A stretch of 64,000 bases of DNA from Clavelina lepadiformis (taxonomy: Eukaryota; Chordata; Ascidiacea; Aplousobranchia; Clavelinidae), in assembly GCF_947623445.1 (NCBI RefSeq), contig NC_135240.1, forward strand, positions 4,960,001-5,024,000, in the 5' to 3' direction. A model generated the notes under the pieces. That model saw only the letters and a program-made list of their open reading frames with translations, did no database searches and was not told the origin of the DNA. Numbering within the stretch: position 1 is the first letter of the stretch; each line of letters starts with the position of its first letter. The position numbers and the translations under genes are program-made. Shown here piece after piece: positions 54,453 through 64,000 of the stretch.

Positions 54453-56471
54453 ATGCTTAAGGTCTTAATTGTTTTTATCCTCGTGAGTTTGGTTTCTGCT
54501 CACACCGATGAAGTCTGCTTCTGTATCCGCGCTGGAGGAGTTAGCAACCAATCAAAAATCGGTCCTCCTGGCCCACCTGGAATTCAGGGCCAACCAGGTC
54601 TTCCAGCAGCTCCTGGACTACCAGGTGACGATGGACTTCCAGGGATCCAAGGTCCTCCAGGTCCTCAGGGAGTTTCTGGACCGCAAGGTGAAATTGGTCC
54701 TCCAGGGATAGATGGTGTTGATGGTGCTCCAGGCATAAACGGCGCAGATGGTGAATGCACGTGTGATGAGGATGCACAAATTGCAAATCTTCAGCAGGAA
54801 GTATTTGACCTGAAAGGTAATATAACTTTCTAGAAAGTCAGCTGATTTGCTTTTACGCCGATAAACAATATTAATTATAAAAGTTTTTGAGCAACTTTAG
54901 CTTACTTTATTTACTCTTAAAAAGAAACAGTTATTAAAGCCGACAACATCAACCTTTGATTTGTAATGGAGCAATGTGCTCGGTTTTGTGTTTCAGGTCT
55001 TGCGGTGACTTTGCAGACCAGGCTGAAAATAATTGATGCTAAGTTACAGGAAGAAGGTGGGAGTTTTGATTTTATATAATTGTGTTTATTTGAAGAATAC
55101 AAATAAGCTTAAGTGCTTAAAATATTTAATTCCAAACTTTTTTGTTGTGCTATATATTGATCATAACTTTTTACCTTTATCATTGACCAGCCATGTCTTC
55201 TGCATTTCTGGCCCTAAAATGATAATTATTTGAAAAATGCCTTAATTTGAGTACTCCAAGGATTGTGTTATGCTCAATATGACAAGTAATACAAGAAATA
55301 TTTAAAGAAACTTATGTAGTATTGTAACAATTAATACTTCTACCAAATTCTCATTTTTACCCAGATCTTTGTCCAGCATCGTCCTTTGAGTTTCCTCCAA
55401 GTCCGAGTGTTCAAGATTACGTCGATTATCAATTTCACGTTCCGCGCATGCGCGAGTTCACCATGTGCATGTGGTTCGAGATTCCTCAAACAGACATTGA
55501 CGCTTCGGTTACTGCTATCGTCAGTTACGCCGTATCTGGGGAGGACAATGAAGTGTTTCTTCTGGTTCACAATAGAGTCTTACGCTTAATTCTTTCCGAT
55601 GATTCGGAAGATTTCTATTGGTCGCCACCACCATCGCCATTAAAGGTGAGTTACTTGTTGTGCAGAACATTAGATGTAGTGTGCTCCTACCGAACAAATT
55701 TCCATAAATAAAAGTAATCCTAAAATAACCATATCATCAGTTTTCACTACAAGTTTGTGATTTAGGAAATTAACGGAGTGATAATTGCGACCTTGACGGG
55801 TGAACCCTTATGACCTTATCGATTTACAGGATTTGTAAACTTATACATGGTTTTGTGTTCGTGTGGGTGTAGAGTCATATCTGTGTCTTGGCATCCACTG
55901 ACACTAACACAGTAGGACTGGCAGTGGATGGAATCATGAGAGAAAATATCACATTGGCTCACAATCCAACTCGCTCAGGAGGAAGACTTTTTCTCGGCCA
56001 GGACCAGGATTCTCTCGGAGGTGGTTTAGATGCGGATCAGGCGTTCAAGTAAGTACGGTTGGTCGGAAGGTAGAATAAGTTCTCTTGATGTGTCCGATTG
56101 AATGAACGTTGCGATATTGACAAGCAATCATTAACAACAGAACAAAGCAACTTAATCTCAAAAATTGCAAACTCTTTAAAAGATTTGTTATATATCTTAA
56201 ATGATTAAAAGCATTTTTTATGTAAAGGCTCACCTACAAATGTTAGGGAAAGTTAACCAATCTCTACATATTTTATTTCAGCGGAAATTTGTCCAATTTC
56301 TTCATCTGGCCTCGGATTCTTTCACAAGACGAGATTGGCGACATCGCTTGGCAATGTCACTGTCCCAAAGATTACGTCATTGATCTGTCTTTGGGAAAAT
56401 CTGTCACAAATGGCAAAGTATCTCACAGCATCCCTGATACCTGCCCAAATGCGACACCGCCAATAAGATAA
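54453..56471 (+). CDS. secreted collagen-stalk, pentraxin-like protein, copy 2
   Basis: Tandem paralogue of the gene at 49067, with exons 54453-54816, 54997-55056, 55365-55645, 55873-56048 and 56282-56471; the first four have identical lengths (364, 60, 281, 176 nt). It encodes 356 residues: signal peptide, VCFC, Gly-X-Y stalk, CTC, a neck ([13 protein letters not shown]) and the pentraxin-like head ([17 protein letters not shown], where a Trp of the core reads Leu; [13 protein letters not shown]). The head and stalk are nearly identical to copy 1; the neck exon is the most diverged part, which could favour homotrimers over mixed trimers. The C-terminus differs (NATPPIR against TAP). Same orientation, 3.6 kb apart. 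Confidence 0.85.
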
Positions 56472-57037
56472 AAATATATTTTAACAACTTACAATGAAAG
56501 CTGCACATCTTCACTTTAAACAAACACAAGGCGCTCATTATTGCCTGAAGAAAGGTCTTGATGCAGACTGACTTTATATTTCTTTATCGTGCATTTGTAT
56601 CATCTTCATTAAAATTTCATCCACGTTTAACTACCACGCACATAATACATGCACAGTACGTGTGTTGTAGAATGTATATTTTAAAAATCGTCATTAAAAT
56701 ATGTCATCAGTCCATCGCATGGTGAATGCTTGAACGCAGTTATGCTTGTAGTTAGGCTTTTTAACCAACCACAACCAACCATTAAACTATTTTTAAACAT
56801 TTTCATCGCTTCATTGCGAAGGATTTAGGAATATGGTTGTAGCAATGAATGAACATTCCGCAGGTTTTCGAGAACGATGTTGACGTTTGCAAGATTTTGC
56901 TCGGATTTTGTTTCAAGGAATTCGCCTTGAAGCGAGTGCGCGCTTCTCATATCAGCGGTGGAAGTCGCACGCGATTTCTTGAACCTTGGTTTCACGTCAG
57001 TGGTGGTGGCTACTCACGTGTATACTATTGTATATAC
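56472..57037. other. 3' flank of collagen-pentraxin gene 2
   Basis: No gene. An ATTAAA near 56609 is a possible poly(A) signal. Confidence 0.4.
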
Positions 57038-57466
57038 TAGGGATGGGCCGATACCAACCCAAACCCGAATAGGTTCGCCGAATATCGTCTTTGTAGAAGA
57101 TTCGGGAGAACACGAATACCAACAATGCCGAACCCGAATACAATATTACTTATAAATTTGATGACTTTGTTAAAAAATGATGACCTAGTTTCCAGACGAA
57201 GCTAAAACTGAATCAGCAATACTTACAATGAAGGTCATTTTTCTAACGATTTTGCTTTTTCAATCGTTTTTTAGACACTGTTTTTTTTTTTGAAAGAAAG
57301 CGACTTGTTTATCGATTACGTCATGTTACAAGCAAGACTTGACAACTTTTGGATGAAATTTTATTGTTTGTTTCTAATACGAATAGATTCGGGATTCGTT
57401 CGTATCGACCTTCAGGATATTCGGGTTCGCACGAACCAGAATAATCTTCCTCGTGGCACATCCCTA
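57038..57466. mobile_element. MITE-like element with imperfect inverted ends
   Basis: Begins TAGGGATGGGCCGATAC and ends GTGGCACATCCCTA, which are inverted copies of each other. Further in, GGTTCG..CGAATAT pairs with ATATTCGGGTTCG in reverse. It is 429 bp without coding sequence. The ends resemble hAT-type termini, but no 8-bp target duplication was found, so the class is uncertain. Confidence 0.5.
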
Positions 57467-58409
57467 ACGCTAATGCTTCAAGATGCTAACGCTTTTCTGA
57501 CATATCCACTTAAAATTATGGTTAATTTAAAGTAAAATTTGCATTTTTATATAAACTAGCTACATTACTATGCAGTATTAAACAGTTTTTTGTATCAATT
57601 TATAGGTGTCTTTGTAAGGGATAAGTTTGCTCATTGGTTGAAATCTATTGGACTTGAGAAAAAACTGTGTAGAATAGAGACTGATCTAACGTTGTCTATG
57701 CTGACAAGTTCACCTGATTTGTTAACCCTGAGTAAGGATTTTATCAGGACTGTGAACGATGCTATGTTATAGTTAAAATGTTATTCAGGCATCTGGCTTT
57801 GGAGCTTTGGAGCTTGCTGTTGTGTTTGTTATATCATGGTCGTTGTTGCCGTCTTTTGCAGGTTTATGTGTCTTTGAATGTTTTGACTTGTTTTGTGGTC
57901 GAAGTCTTTAAGCTTTCTGTGCTCGCTTCTGTGTTGAATCTCTATTGTTGCTGCATTTCTGCGCTTCGGCATTTCTAGTATTGTTGGTGACTTTTTGTTT
58001 TGGCTTTTTGACATTTTTTAGGTTATTTGTAAATTTATCTGATTTTGTTCTGCCTATGCATTGATCTTCATTTCTGTACAAACTAGTAGCATTTTGTAGA
58101 GCTCAGTTCAGTGATAAATCGCTTCAGTCAATTTTTTTCTGGACTTTGTTTTCAGAATTTTCTATGAGATTCCTGACATCTGATGAATGTTTCAGTAAAA
58201 TTTCTCTCGGTCATTGCTGGTCTGATTTCTGCAAATCTGAACAAATTTTTAAACGAACCAAAATTTTTAATTTTTAATTTTTTTAAATATTTAGCAAATA
58301 TACCACCAAACAAATTTACAATGGGAGTTGATAATTGCTTCATTATTATTATTATTATTAAATATTATTTAAAATTGGGAAGGGAAGGGGGAAGGGAAAA
58401 AGTAGACAT
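57467..58409. other. intergenic, 3' flank of secreted FN3 gene
   Basis: No gene was recognised. A short plus-strand frame at 57590-57772 (containing HWLKSIGLEKK) follows an acceptor-like TTTATAG, but has no partners. A TTATTATTATTA run lies at about 58343-58358. Confidence 0.3.
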
Positions 58410-61400
58410 TTACTTAAACTCAAAGTCTTGCAACAATTCCCAGCTGGTGTTCTCCGAACTTGTAAAATCTTTGGAAGTTTTTAATTTTTTAACTACACTG
58501 AGTTGCCATGAATAGTGCAAACGTGATGAGCTATAACCAGTGCTTTGAGAGTTTGACGGCAGAGATGGATCGCTTGACGCTACAGGAGCTTTGCTTGAGG
58601 GAGTTAAAGCTTGAATTGTTGCTTCGTAAACTTCCCCCGGCTTTAGATTTCCAACCAAACATGTTGTGGGGGACTTGGAACTAGCGAAATATTTCTTGGT
58701 GACTTGGAACCCTTGAGAAGATGTCAAGGTAACGTTGTAAGATTTGATGAGAAATGGGATATTTGGCATCTTCCAGGTAACGTTGAGATGAGTGGTGGCG
58801 TCCCCGGTCAGTGGTAGTTTCAATACAACGTTTGTGGGTGTAGGAGGGCCTGGAATAGAAACATGTATGTCATAAAGATGTTTCATGTTTTTATTTCTAT
58901 TTTGAAACAGATAGATCAAGTATTTACTTGTTCTATTTGCTGAAGACTTTTCTGATTCCAAGCTTTGAACATCTCCACTGATGGCAGCGACTGTTGCGAC
59001 GTAAGCTGCACCTGGCTCCAGGCCAGTGGCAACTATAAAAACGTCATTTGTCTCGCCGTCAAATGCCACAATATGACCGAGATAAACTTTGACTCGATAC
59101 CTCTCCACATTTCCTTCGGGCTTGGTCCAGTTCACCAACAAAGTGGTGATCGTTCCGTGAAGTGCTCGAGAAAGAAGCGGCTTGGAAGGCTGTGCGGGGT
59201 CTACACCAGCACGATCGGAAAGGTAATGTTATCGAATTTAGCTTGAAATCTAGCAAATACTTTGTAGAAATTTAAATGCATATCTCGACCTACATGTGTA
59301 AGAAACTGTTGAAGAGGAAGGAGATCCCACCCCGGCTCTGTTTTTTGTTTTCACCGTAAATGAGTATCTTGTTCCCGGAGTAAGGTTAGTAACGTTGCTC
59401 GATGTTGAAGTAATGTCGCTTTTTCTGTCGGCCCCTTCCTCCGTTGAGGAATTCCATGCTAGTTCATACGTCACAATGATCGCTGTCCCTTCCGCTTTCT
59501 TCCATTTTAGGGAAATCGATGTAGTGGTCAAGGTTGTTATTGTTGGCTCCTTTAATGTTGATGGGACTGTGAAAAAGAACCTTACGCTAAAGTGTTTAAG
59601 TTTGTGCGGGTTGTAAGTGAAAAATTCAATACTAACTCGTGATGGCAGAAAGAAAACCGGATCTTTCCGATTCCACAAACACGGAATCAACTTCACGAAA
59701 CGAAGTCAACTGGAACAAATATTTTGAATTTGATGCGAGGCCGGTCAACAAGAACGAGACAGCAGACTCTTTGTTGATCCTGATCAATTTATTAGTTGGT
59801 AGAGATTGGTTGCTGAGGGCGTAGTAAATGTTGTAGCCACTTGCTGGTCCATCAGGTAAAGACCACGACAGTTTGACGCTTGTCTCAGTGGTTGTGTGGG
59901 TTGTAAAGTTGCATGGAATGTCGGGAACTGAAAAAAGTATTTTGTTATTCTTCCCTACCTCACTATTATCAACCTATTTAGATTTAACCATTTTTTACCT
60001 GTAACTGCCATCGTTGTTTCTGATATTTCTCCTAAACCTGCAGAATTTTCGGCTCTGACCGTGAATTTATACTCAGTTCCTGCAGTGAGATGTTCAACGT
60101 TGTATAAAAGTGATGTAATTCTCGTGGAAGAGTTACTAATATTATTAGATGTCCATGAGAGCGAGTACGTCACTGCAACCACTTCGCCGTCTGCCTCAAT
60201 CCACTCCAAGAAAGCCGACGTCTTAGTTGTGTTGATAACTCGCGGTGGGCTCAGTTTTTCAGGAACTAAACGTTGCAAAGGGAAAAGAAAATTGGAGAAA
60301 TAAACATATATTAATTATCAATTTCAAGCACACCTAATAATTCTGGTACCTGTTGTGGCTTGCGCAAAATTAGATCTTTCAGATTCAGCTGTAAAAGACG
60401 GTTGTAATCCAGCAAAGGAGCTTATTTGAAAAATGTAATCAGAGTTTGGTTTGAGACCGGTTACTTGGATGATTTTGGCCGAGGTATTGGTCGACTTGAA
60501 ACGTGCCGTCAATGGCATGGGATGACCGCGTAAAGTTGAATAGACGTTATATCCGGTATAGTTGCTTTCTGGAAGAAGCCAAGACAAAGTAACCGCATTT
60601 TCTGTAGTTGAGGTGACTGTCAAGTTGAATGGAGGCCTGGGAACTGCAATATAAGAATGCAACATTGTTGTTTAACAACTCAAGTAATCAAACATCAGTA
60701 AAAGCTTTCTGTCTTTACTCACACGTGATCGATTTTGTTTGTTCAGAGAACATTCCAGAACCTACGGCGTTTGCTGCCGCGATCGTAAAGCTATACTCAG
60801 TTCCAGGAGTTAAACCGTATGCTGTGGTGGAGGTTGTAGTGATACCGGATTTAGATCCACTTCTTTGAGTTGATGCTGATGTCCAGGAGAGGTTGTAAGT
60901 AACCGATAGCACGCTTCCATCTACAGGTTGCCACTCTAATGAAATTGATGTCGAGGTTGCTTGGATGATGTTGAGAGGGTAGGACCGGCCAGGAGCTGCA
61001 AAGTTATTCCTCGATACGTTAAATTTAACACAACGTTGCTATTTTGCCATCAGTGCAGCAGCAAATGTTTATTCTAATCGTCGAGTTTCTAAACGCGGCT
61101 CGACCTTTGTTTGTTGACACTTGAACTGGTTTTGTCTGTGCTTGTCAGTGAAACTTACCGGTCGTTTCAAAAGCGAAATTCGATCTCTCGGAAGCGACAG
61201 ATTTTGGTGGGAATCCGGCAAACGCGGAGATTTGGAAAATATATTCACAGTTTTCTTTCAGACCAGTCATGAGAAAAGAGCTGGCCGACGGGTCGTAGAA
61301 AGTCATTGAGGGTTTTTCTGGCATGGAATTGCTCCCATAGGTGTAATAGAAGTAATATCCCGTGAAATTTCCTTTGGGTGGATTCCATGACAAGTTGATC

Positions 61401-61704
61401 GTATTTACGGTTGGTGAAGAAGCTTTAAACTCTGAGGGCGAAGGAAGAGCTGAAAAAAAAATCAGGCTATAAAAATGTATAAAAATAAATCAAAGTCTTG
61501 CTCCAGCTATAATAACTTAAGTTGTTTAACTGTTCTATCACCTGCAGTTAGTATGCCAAGAATAAACGCTTAGGAAATAGGTTTCTGTTTCATATTTCCA
61601 CCTTACCTACCTGTTGTAGTAAGAACAATCCCAGCAAAACCAGCAGCTGAACTAAACAAGTTTGTCGCCAACAATGCAACGATGAACCTTAAATCAGCGA
61701 ACAT
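58410..61704 (-). CDS. secreted protein of eight FN3 domains
   Basis: Nine exons, 61704-61611, 61449-61159, 60995-60723, 60643-60350, 60265-59999, 59927-59637, 59566-59294, 59200-58928 and 58849-58410, join in phase 1 throughout and give 831 residues. Exon 1 is a signal peptide (FIVALLATNLFSSAAGFA). Exons 2-8 each encode one whole FN3 domain; exon 9 encodes the eighth plus a polar tail of about 50 residues ending DFEFK. No membrane segment or enzyme domain follows, so the product should be secreted. Domains alternate between two subtypes: 1, 3, 5 (and weakly 7) share GY..Y and ESERSNF, while 2, 4 and 6 share VTY.LSW, TPGTEYSFT and N.AG.G. This shows growth by duplication of a two-domain unit. 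It resembles ectodomains of R3 phosphatases; a soluble receptor or matrix role is inference. Confidence 0.82.
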
Positions 61705-62597
61705 TTTTATGGCTGCTTGATTCAGTTAAATGTCACAACTTCGCGCGACAACTTCGTGACAATCGACTGCGTCAGCTGCATCATAGCGTGTGTGTGCACA
61801 AAACAAACTGTGGCAGGACAAACAAAAGCTCTCGATTGTTGTTAAGATCAACTCAGATCTCTTTGCTTCTCTTGTTATCTGCTATTACGTCATACAAACA
61901 TAAACAGTTGATTTAAATCTGAATACTCTAGGCTTTGTTTTATCATGCATTGTGTGTGTGGTGAAGTGTATATCGCATCGTTAAATGAACCTCACTGCTC
62001 GTAATTCTTGTTAGTTTGGGTTCTATGATCTTGCTAGTATTTTGTTAGAATGACGATGATATTAAAATAGCTAGTTTTTCTGCGAATAAACGTGAGATTT
62101 ACAATAAACTTGGAAGATTTCTAAAGTCGTTTTTGAGGCATAAAACCCATATTTGCGTTTAGTGCTTTTTGGCGAGGTGGGCAAATGCTGGAAGGTTAGA
62201 CTCAGCCTTTAGAAAGGTTCGTTCGCCATTTGGCTTAAACGCAATACTAAATACGCCACTGATGGTGAGATGAACAATTTTTTTAAAAGAAAAGCTGAGG
62301 CTTTGGGCAAAAAAGGTTTGAGAAACACTGGGCTATGGCCTATAAGAAAACACATGTAAACGCAATGCGCGAACGTACTGCAAAAATCTAGTACAATTGC
62401 AAATAAATGCAAACATTTATTGTCGTCCACGTTAAAGATATGTGGTCAGCATGCGTACATACTGCGGGCAAAACTTTACTATTTGTCTGCTAAGTCAAAA
62501 AATTGCCAAACTAAATCACCAAACTAAATTAAAAGCTAAAATCAATTCAAAAAATTGAAGCGTGAAACAAGGACGATTATACACTTATGACGTGTTC
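61705..62597. other. intergenic; probable hAT end and poly(A) signal
   Basis: Between the secreted FN3 gene's 5' end and the next gene's 3' end. TTTATT at 62416-62421 (AATAAA on the minus strand) is a likely poly(A) signal for the gene ending at 62598. A stretch ending AAAAAAGGTTTGAGAAACACTG at about 62310-62331 looks like one hAT terminus. Confidence 0.4.
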
Positions 62598-64000
62598 TCA
62601 ATTCGGGAAATCTTCATGATGTAAAAACCTGAAAAAATGACAGAATGACGTAATGATTTACTCAAAATATAATAAGTCTCAGAGAGTAATTCTAGTTGTT
62701 ATCGTCAAAAAAGTCTTTCTGAAGACCAAAAAACCAAGTATTAGATAAAACATGGACTTGATAAAATCAGTTATAATCTATACCTATGCGAATCGTACAA
62801 TATATCAACGTTTTCATGTTTGAGTTATGTTGTCGTTTACTGCGCTAGTTTTATTACAACCGACGGTGTTCAAGGGTTTGCCCATTAACGCTTATTCACA
62901 AGCATCGGCTTTTTCTTACCCTTGTTTTCTCTTGTAGAGCAGAGTACTTCCAAGTAGAGCTAGGACGAGTAGCAGAGAACCAACCAACAGACCAGCTATC
63001 ATGATTGAGCCTGGCGCTAAAACAAAAGCGAAGATCATCACCTATAGTGCGGTGTCTTTGTACTTAGAATTATTTCTAAGATTTAACCTTGTCTGTGATC
63101 GTATTTTCCAATTTCTTGCATCATAAATATTAAGCCGTTATGCTACTGAATTAAATTTGTTTTTATTATTTCAAATGGATTTTATAAATTATTTATTTGA
63201 TGATTTTCTTATGACGACCAGGCCACGTCATCGGCATGATCGAGCTTTTGTAAAGAGTAGTAGGTTAAAAACTGACCGGCAGATTTTGCAGGTGCATCAT
63301 TTCCACCAAAATCTAAGCTGAGCCCTAAAAAGTTTTTTTTTAGTTTTAAAATCATTGTTTATTACAGCTGATAACCCGAAATGACAAGGAGCGAACAAAA
63401 CTTACTGTTAATTTCCTGCAGTTATGAAAAAATAGGTGGCAAAGTAACAAATAAACAAACTAAGATTCATACCTGATTGAATACTTTCAGCGGATCTCCT
63501 CTTTCTTGATACAGTTTCTAAAAGTAATAACAACAAACCAATTCAGGCAAGTATACAACCAACGTGCTTCAGTTACACATGGAAACAATCAATCTTTAGC
63601 AGGAAACAGAATTATCTTTATTTATAAAAACCAATGGATCAAAATCTTACCATAAACCGTATCAAAAACAATTTGAATAAATAAACTAAATCTACTGAAA
63701 TAAGTTTTAAAATGACATTTAGCCTTTAACTTCACAAACAAAACACCGCAAATTGTTCATTATTACTCAAACATCTTGTAAATTGCGTCATTGTACCCAC
63801 CATTGGCATTCTTCAGCGTAGTGCAGGACCGCGCAGTAGACGTGCTGCGCTCGACGATTCCGTTTACGTCATAAATAATAGCATACAGCATAATGACGTG
63901 ATCTGTATCCGCAACAACGTCATCGATAGTGTATGATGTCATTGACTTATCCAACTTTTTGGTCTAATGTCATAAAATGGTGTTTTTACCAAAGAAATCT
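62598..64000 (-). CDS. single-pass protein with furin-like site, 3' part only
   Basis: The 3' exons of a gene running off the window: 63963-63797, 63694-63651, 63517-63473, 63324-63277, 63016-62920 and 62628-62598, all in phase. The first shows a membrane-proximal strand (DTDHVIMLYAIIYDVNG) like that of the large phosphatase receptor (IEYYAVYITLADNT). Next is VSRKRRSAESIQS, an R-K-R-R/S furin-like site at the same relative place as RRKR/S in that receptor. The helix runs from MIAGLLVGSLLLVLALLGST to LYKRKQG, and the tail is only GFLHHEDFPN. So it looks like a receptor-phosphatase-type ectodomain without the phosphatase. FN3 domains are expected upstream, outside the window. A candidate microexon near 63404 was left out because it would bring an in-frame stop. 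Confidence 0.65.

Noticed and set aside
57778-57978. hydrophobic plus-strand frame with signal-like start
   Set aside because: Low-complexity Leu/Cys content, no splice context or motif, and an equally long frame on the other strand.
58410-58560. membrane helix at the C-terminus of the eight-FN3 protein
   Set aside because: The tail after the last FN3 domain is polar and charged (KKLKTSKDFTSSEN), with no hydrophobic stretch of membrane length.
63403-63412. 10-nt microexon in the furin-site gene
   Set aside because: It has AG and GT edges, but its inclusion brings an in-frame TAA, while skipping it joins the neighbours in phase.

Overview
The window looks like animal nuclear DNA. It is AT-rich, genes are split by short GT-AG introns, introns at FN3 domain edges are in phase 1, and decayed retroelements and DNA transposons are scattered through it. 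A small, intron-dense genome carrying an R3-type receptor phosphatase, RDH11-14-like dehydrogenases and collagen-stalked secreted proteins suggests a marine deuterostome, most likely a tunicate such as Ciona. That placement is inference, because no rRNA or mitochondrial marker is present.

Layout. 1-1690: end of an LTR retrotransposon (gag plus LTR, minus strand). 2485-5487 (+): a short FN3 x3 single-pass membrane protein. 8213-26645 (-): a large receptor-type tyrosine phosphatase with about 12 FN3 domains, a furin-like site, a membrane segment, one intact PTP domain and a C-terminal Tyr-Glu-Asn motif. Its introns hold a 2.1 kb Mutator-like transposon, an LTR-like block and one copy of a dispersed repeat. 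28108-30142 (-): remains of a second PTP gene with an altered catalytic loop. 31079-32782 and 34830-37238 (-): tandem retinol-dehydrogenase-like SDR genes with identical exon sizes, one of them lacking the catalytic Ser and Tyr; a decayed third exon lies between them. 37.2-40.5 kb: mostly non-coding. 40549-41380 (-): a fragment joining a piece of the large gene's FN3 exon to PTP exons of the altered type. 41.4-49 kb: repeats and LTR-like blocks with no convincing gene. 49067-50849 and 54453-56471 (+): tandem genes for secreted proteins with a collagen stalk, coiled-coil neck and pentraxin-like head. 58410-61704 (-): a secreted protein of eight FN3 domains in an alternating pattern. 62598-64000 (-): the 3' end of another single-pass protein with a furin-like site and a very short tail; it runs off the window.

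Taken together, this is a cluster of FN3-type cell-surface and secreted genes around one active phosphatase receptor. Its neighbours are phosphatase-less membrane forms, a soluble form and dead phosphatase pieces, which fits repeated duplication and loss of domains. The SDR pair and the collagen-pentraxin pair are separate tandem duplications. All exon models come from reading splice sites and phase by eye, without transcripts. Two exon joins in the large gene could not be made in frame.
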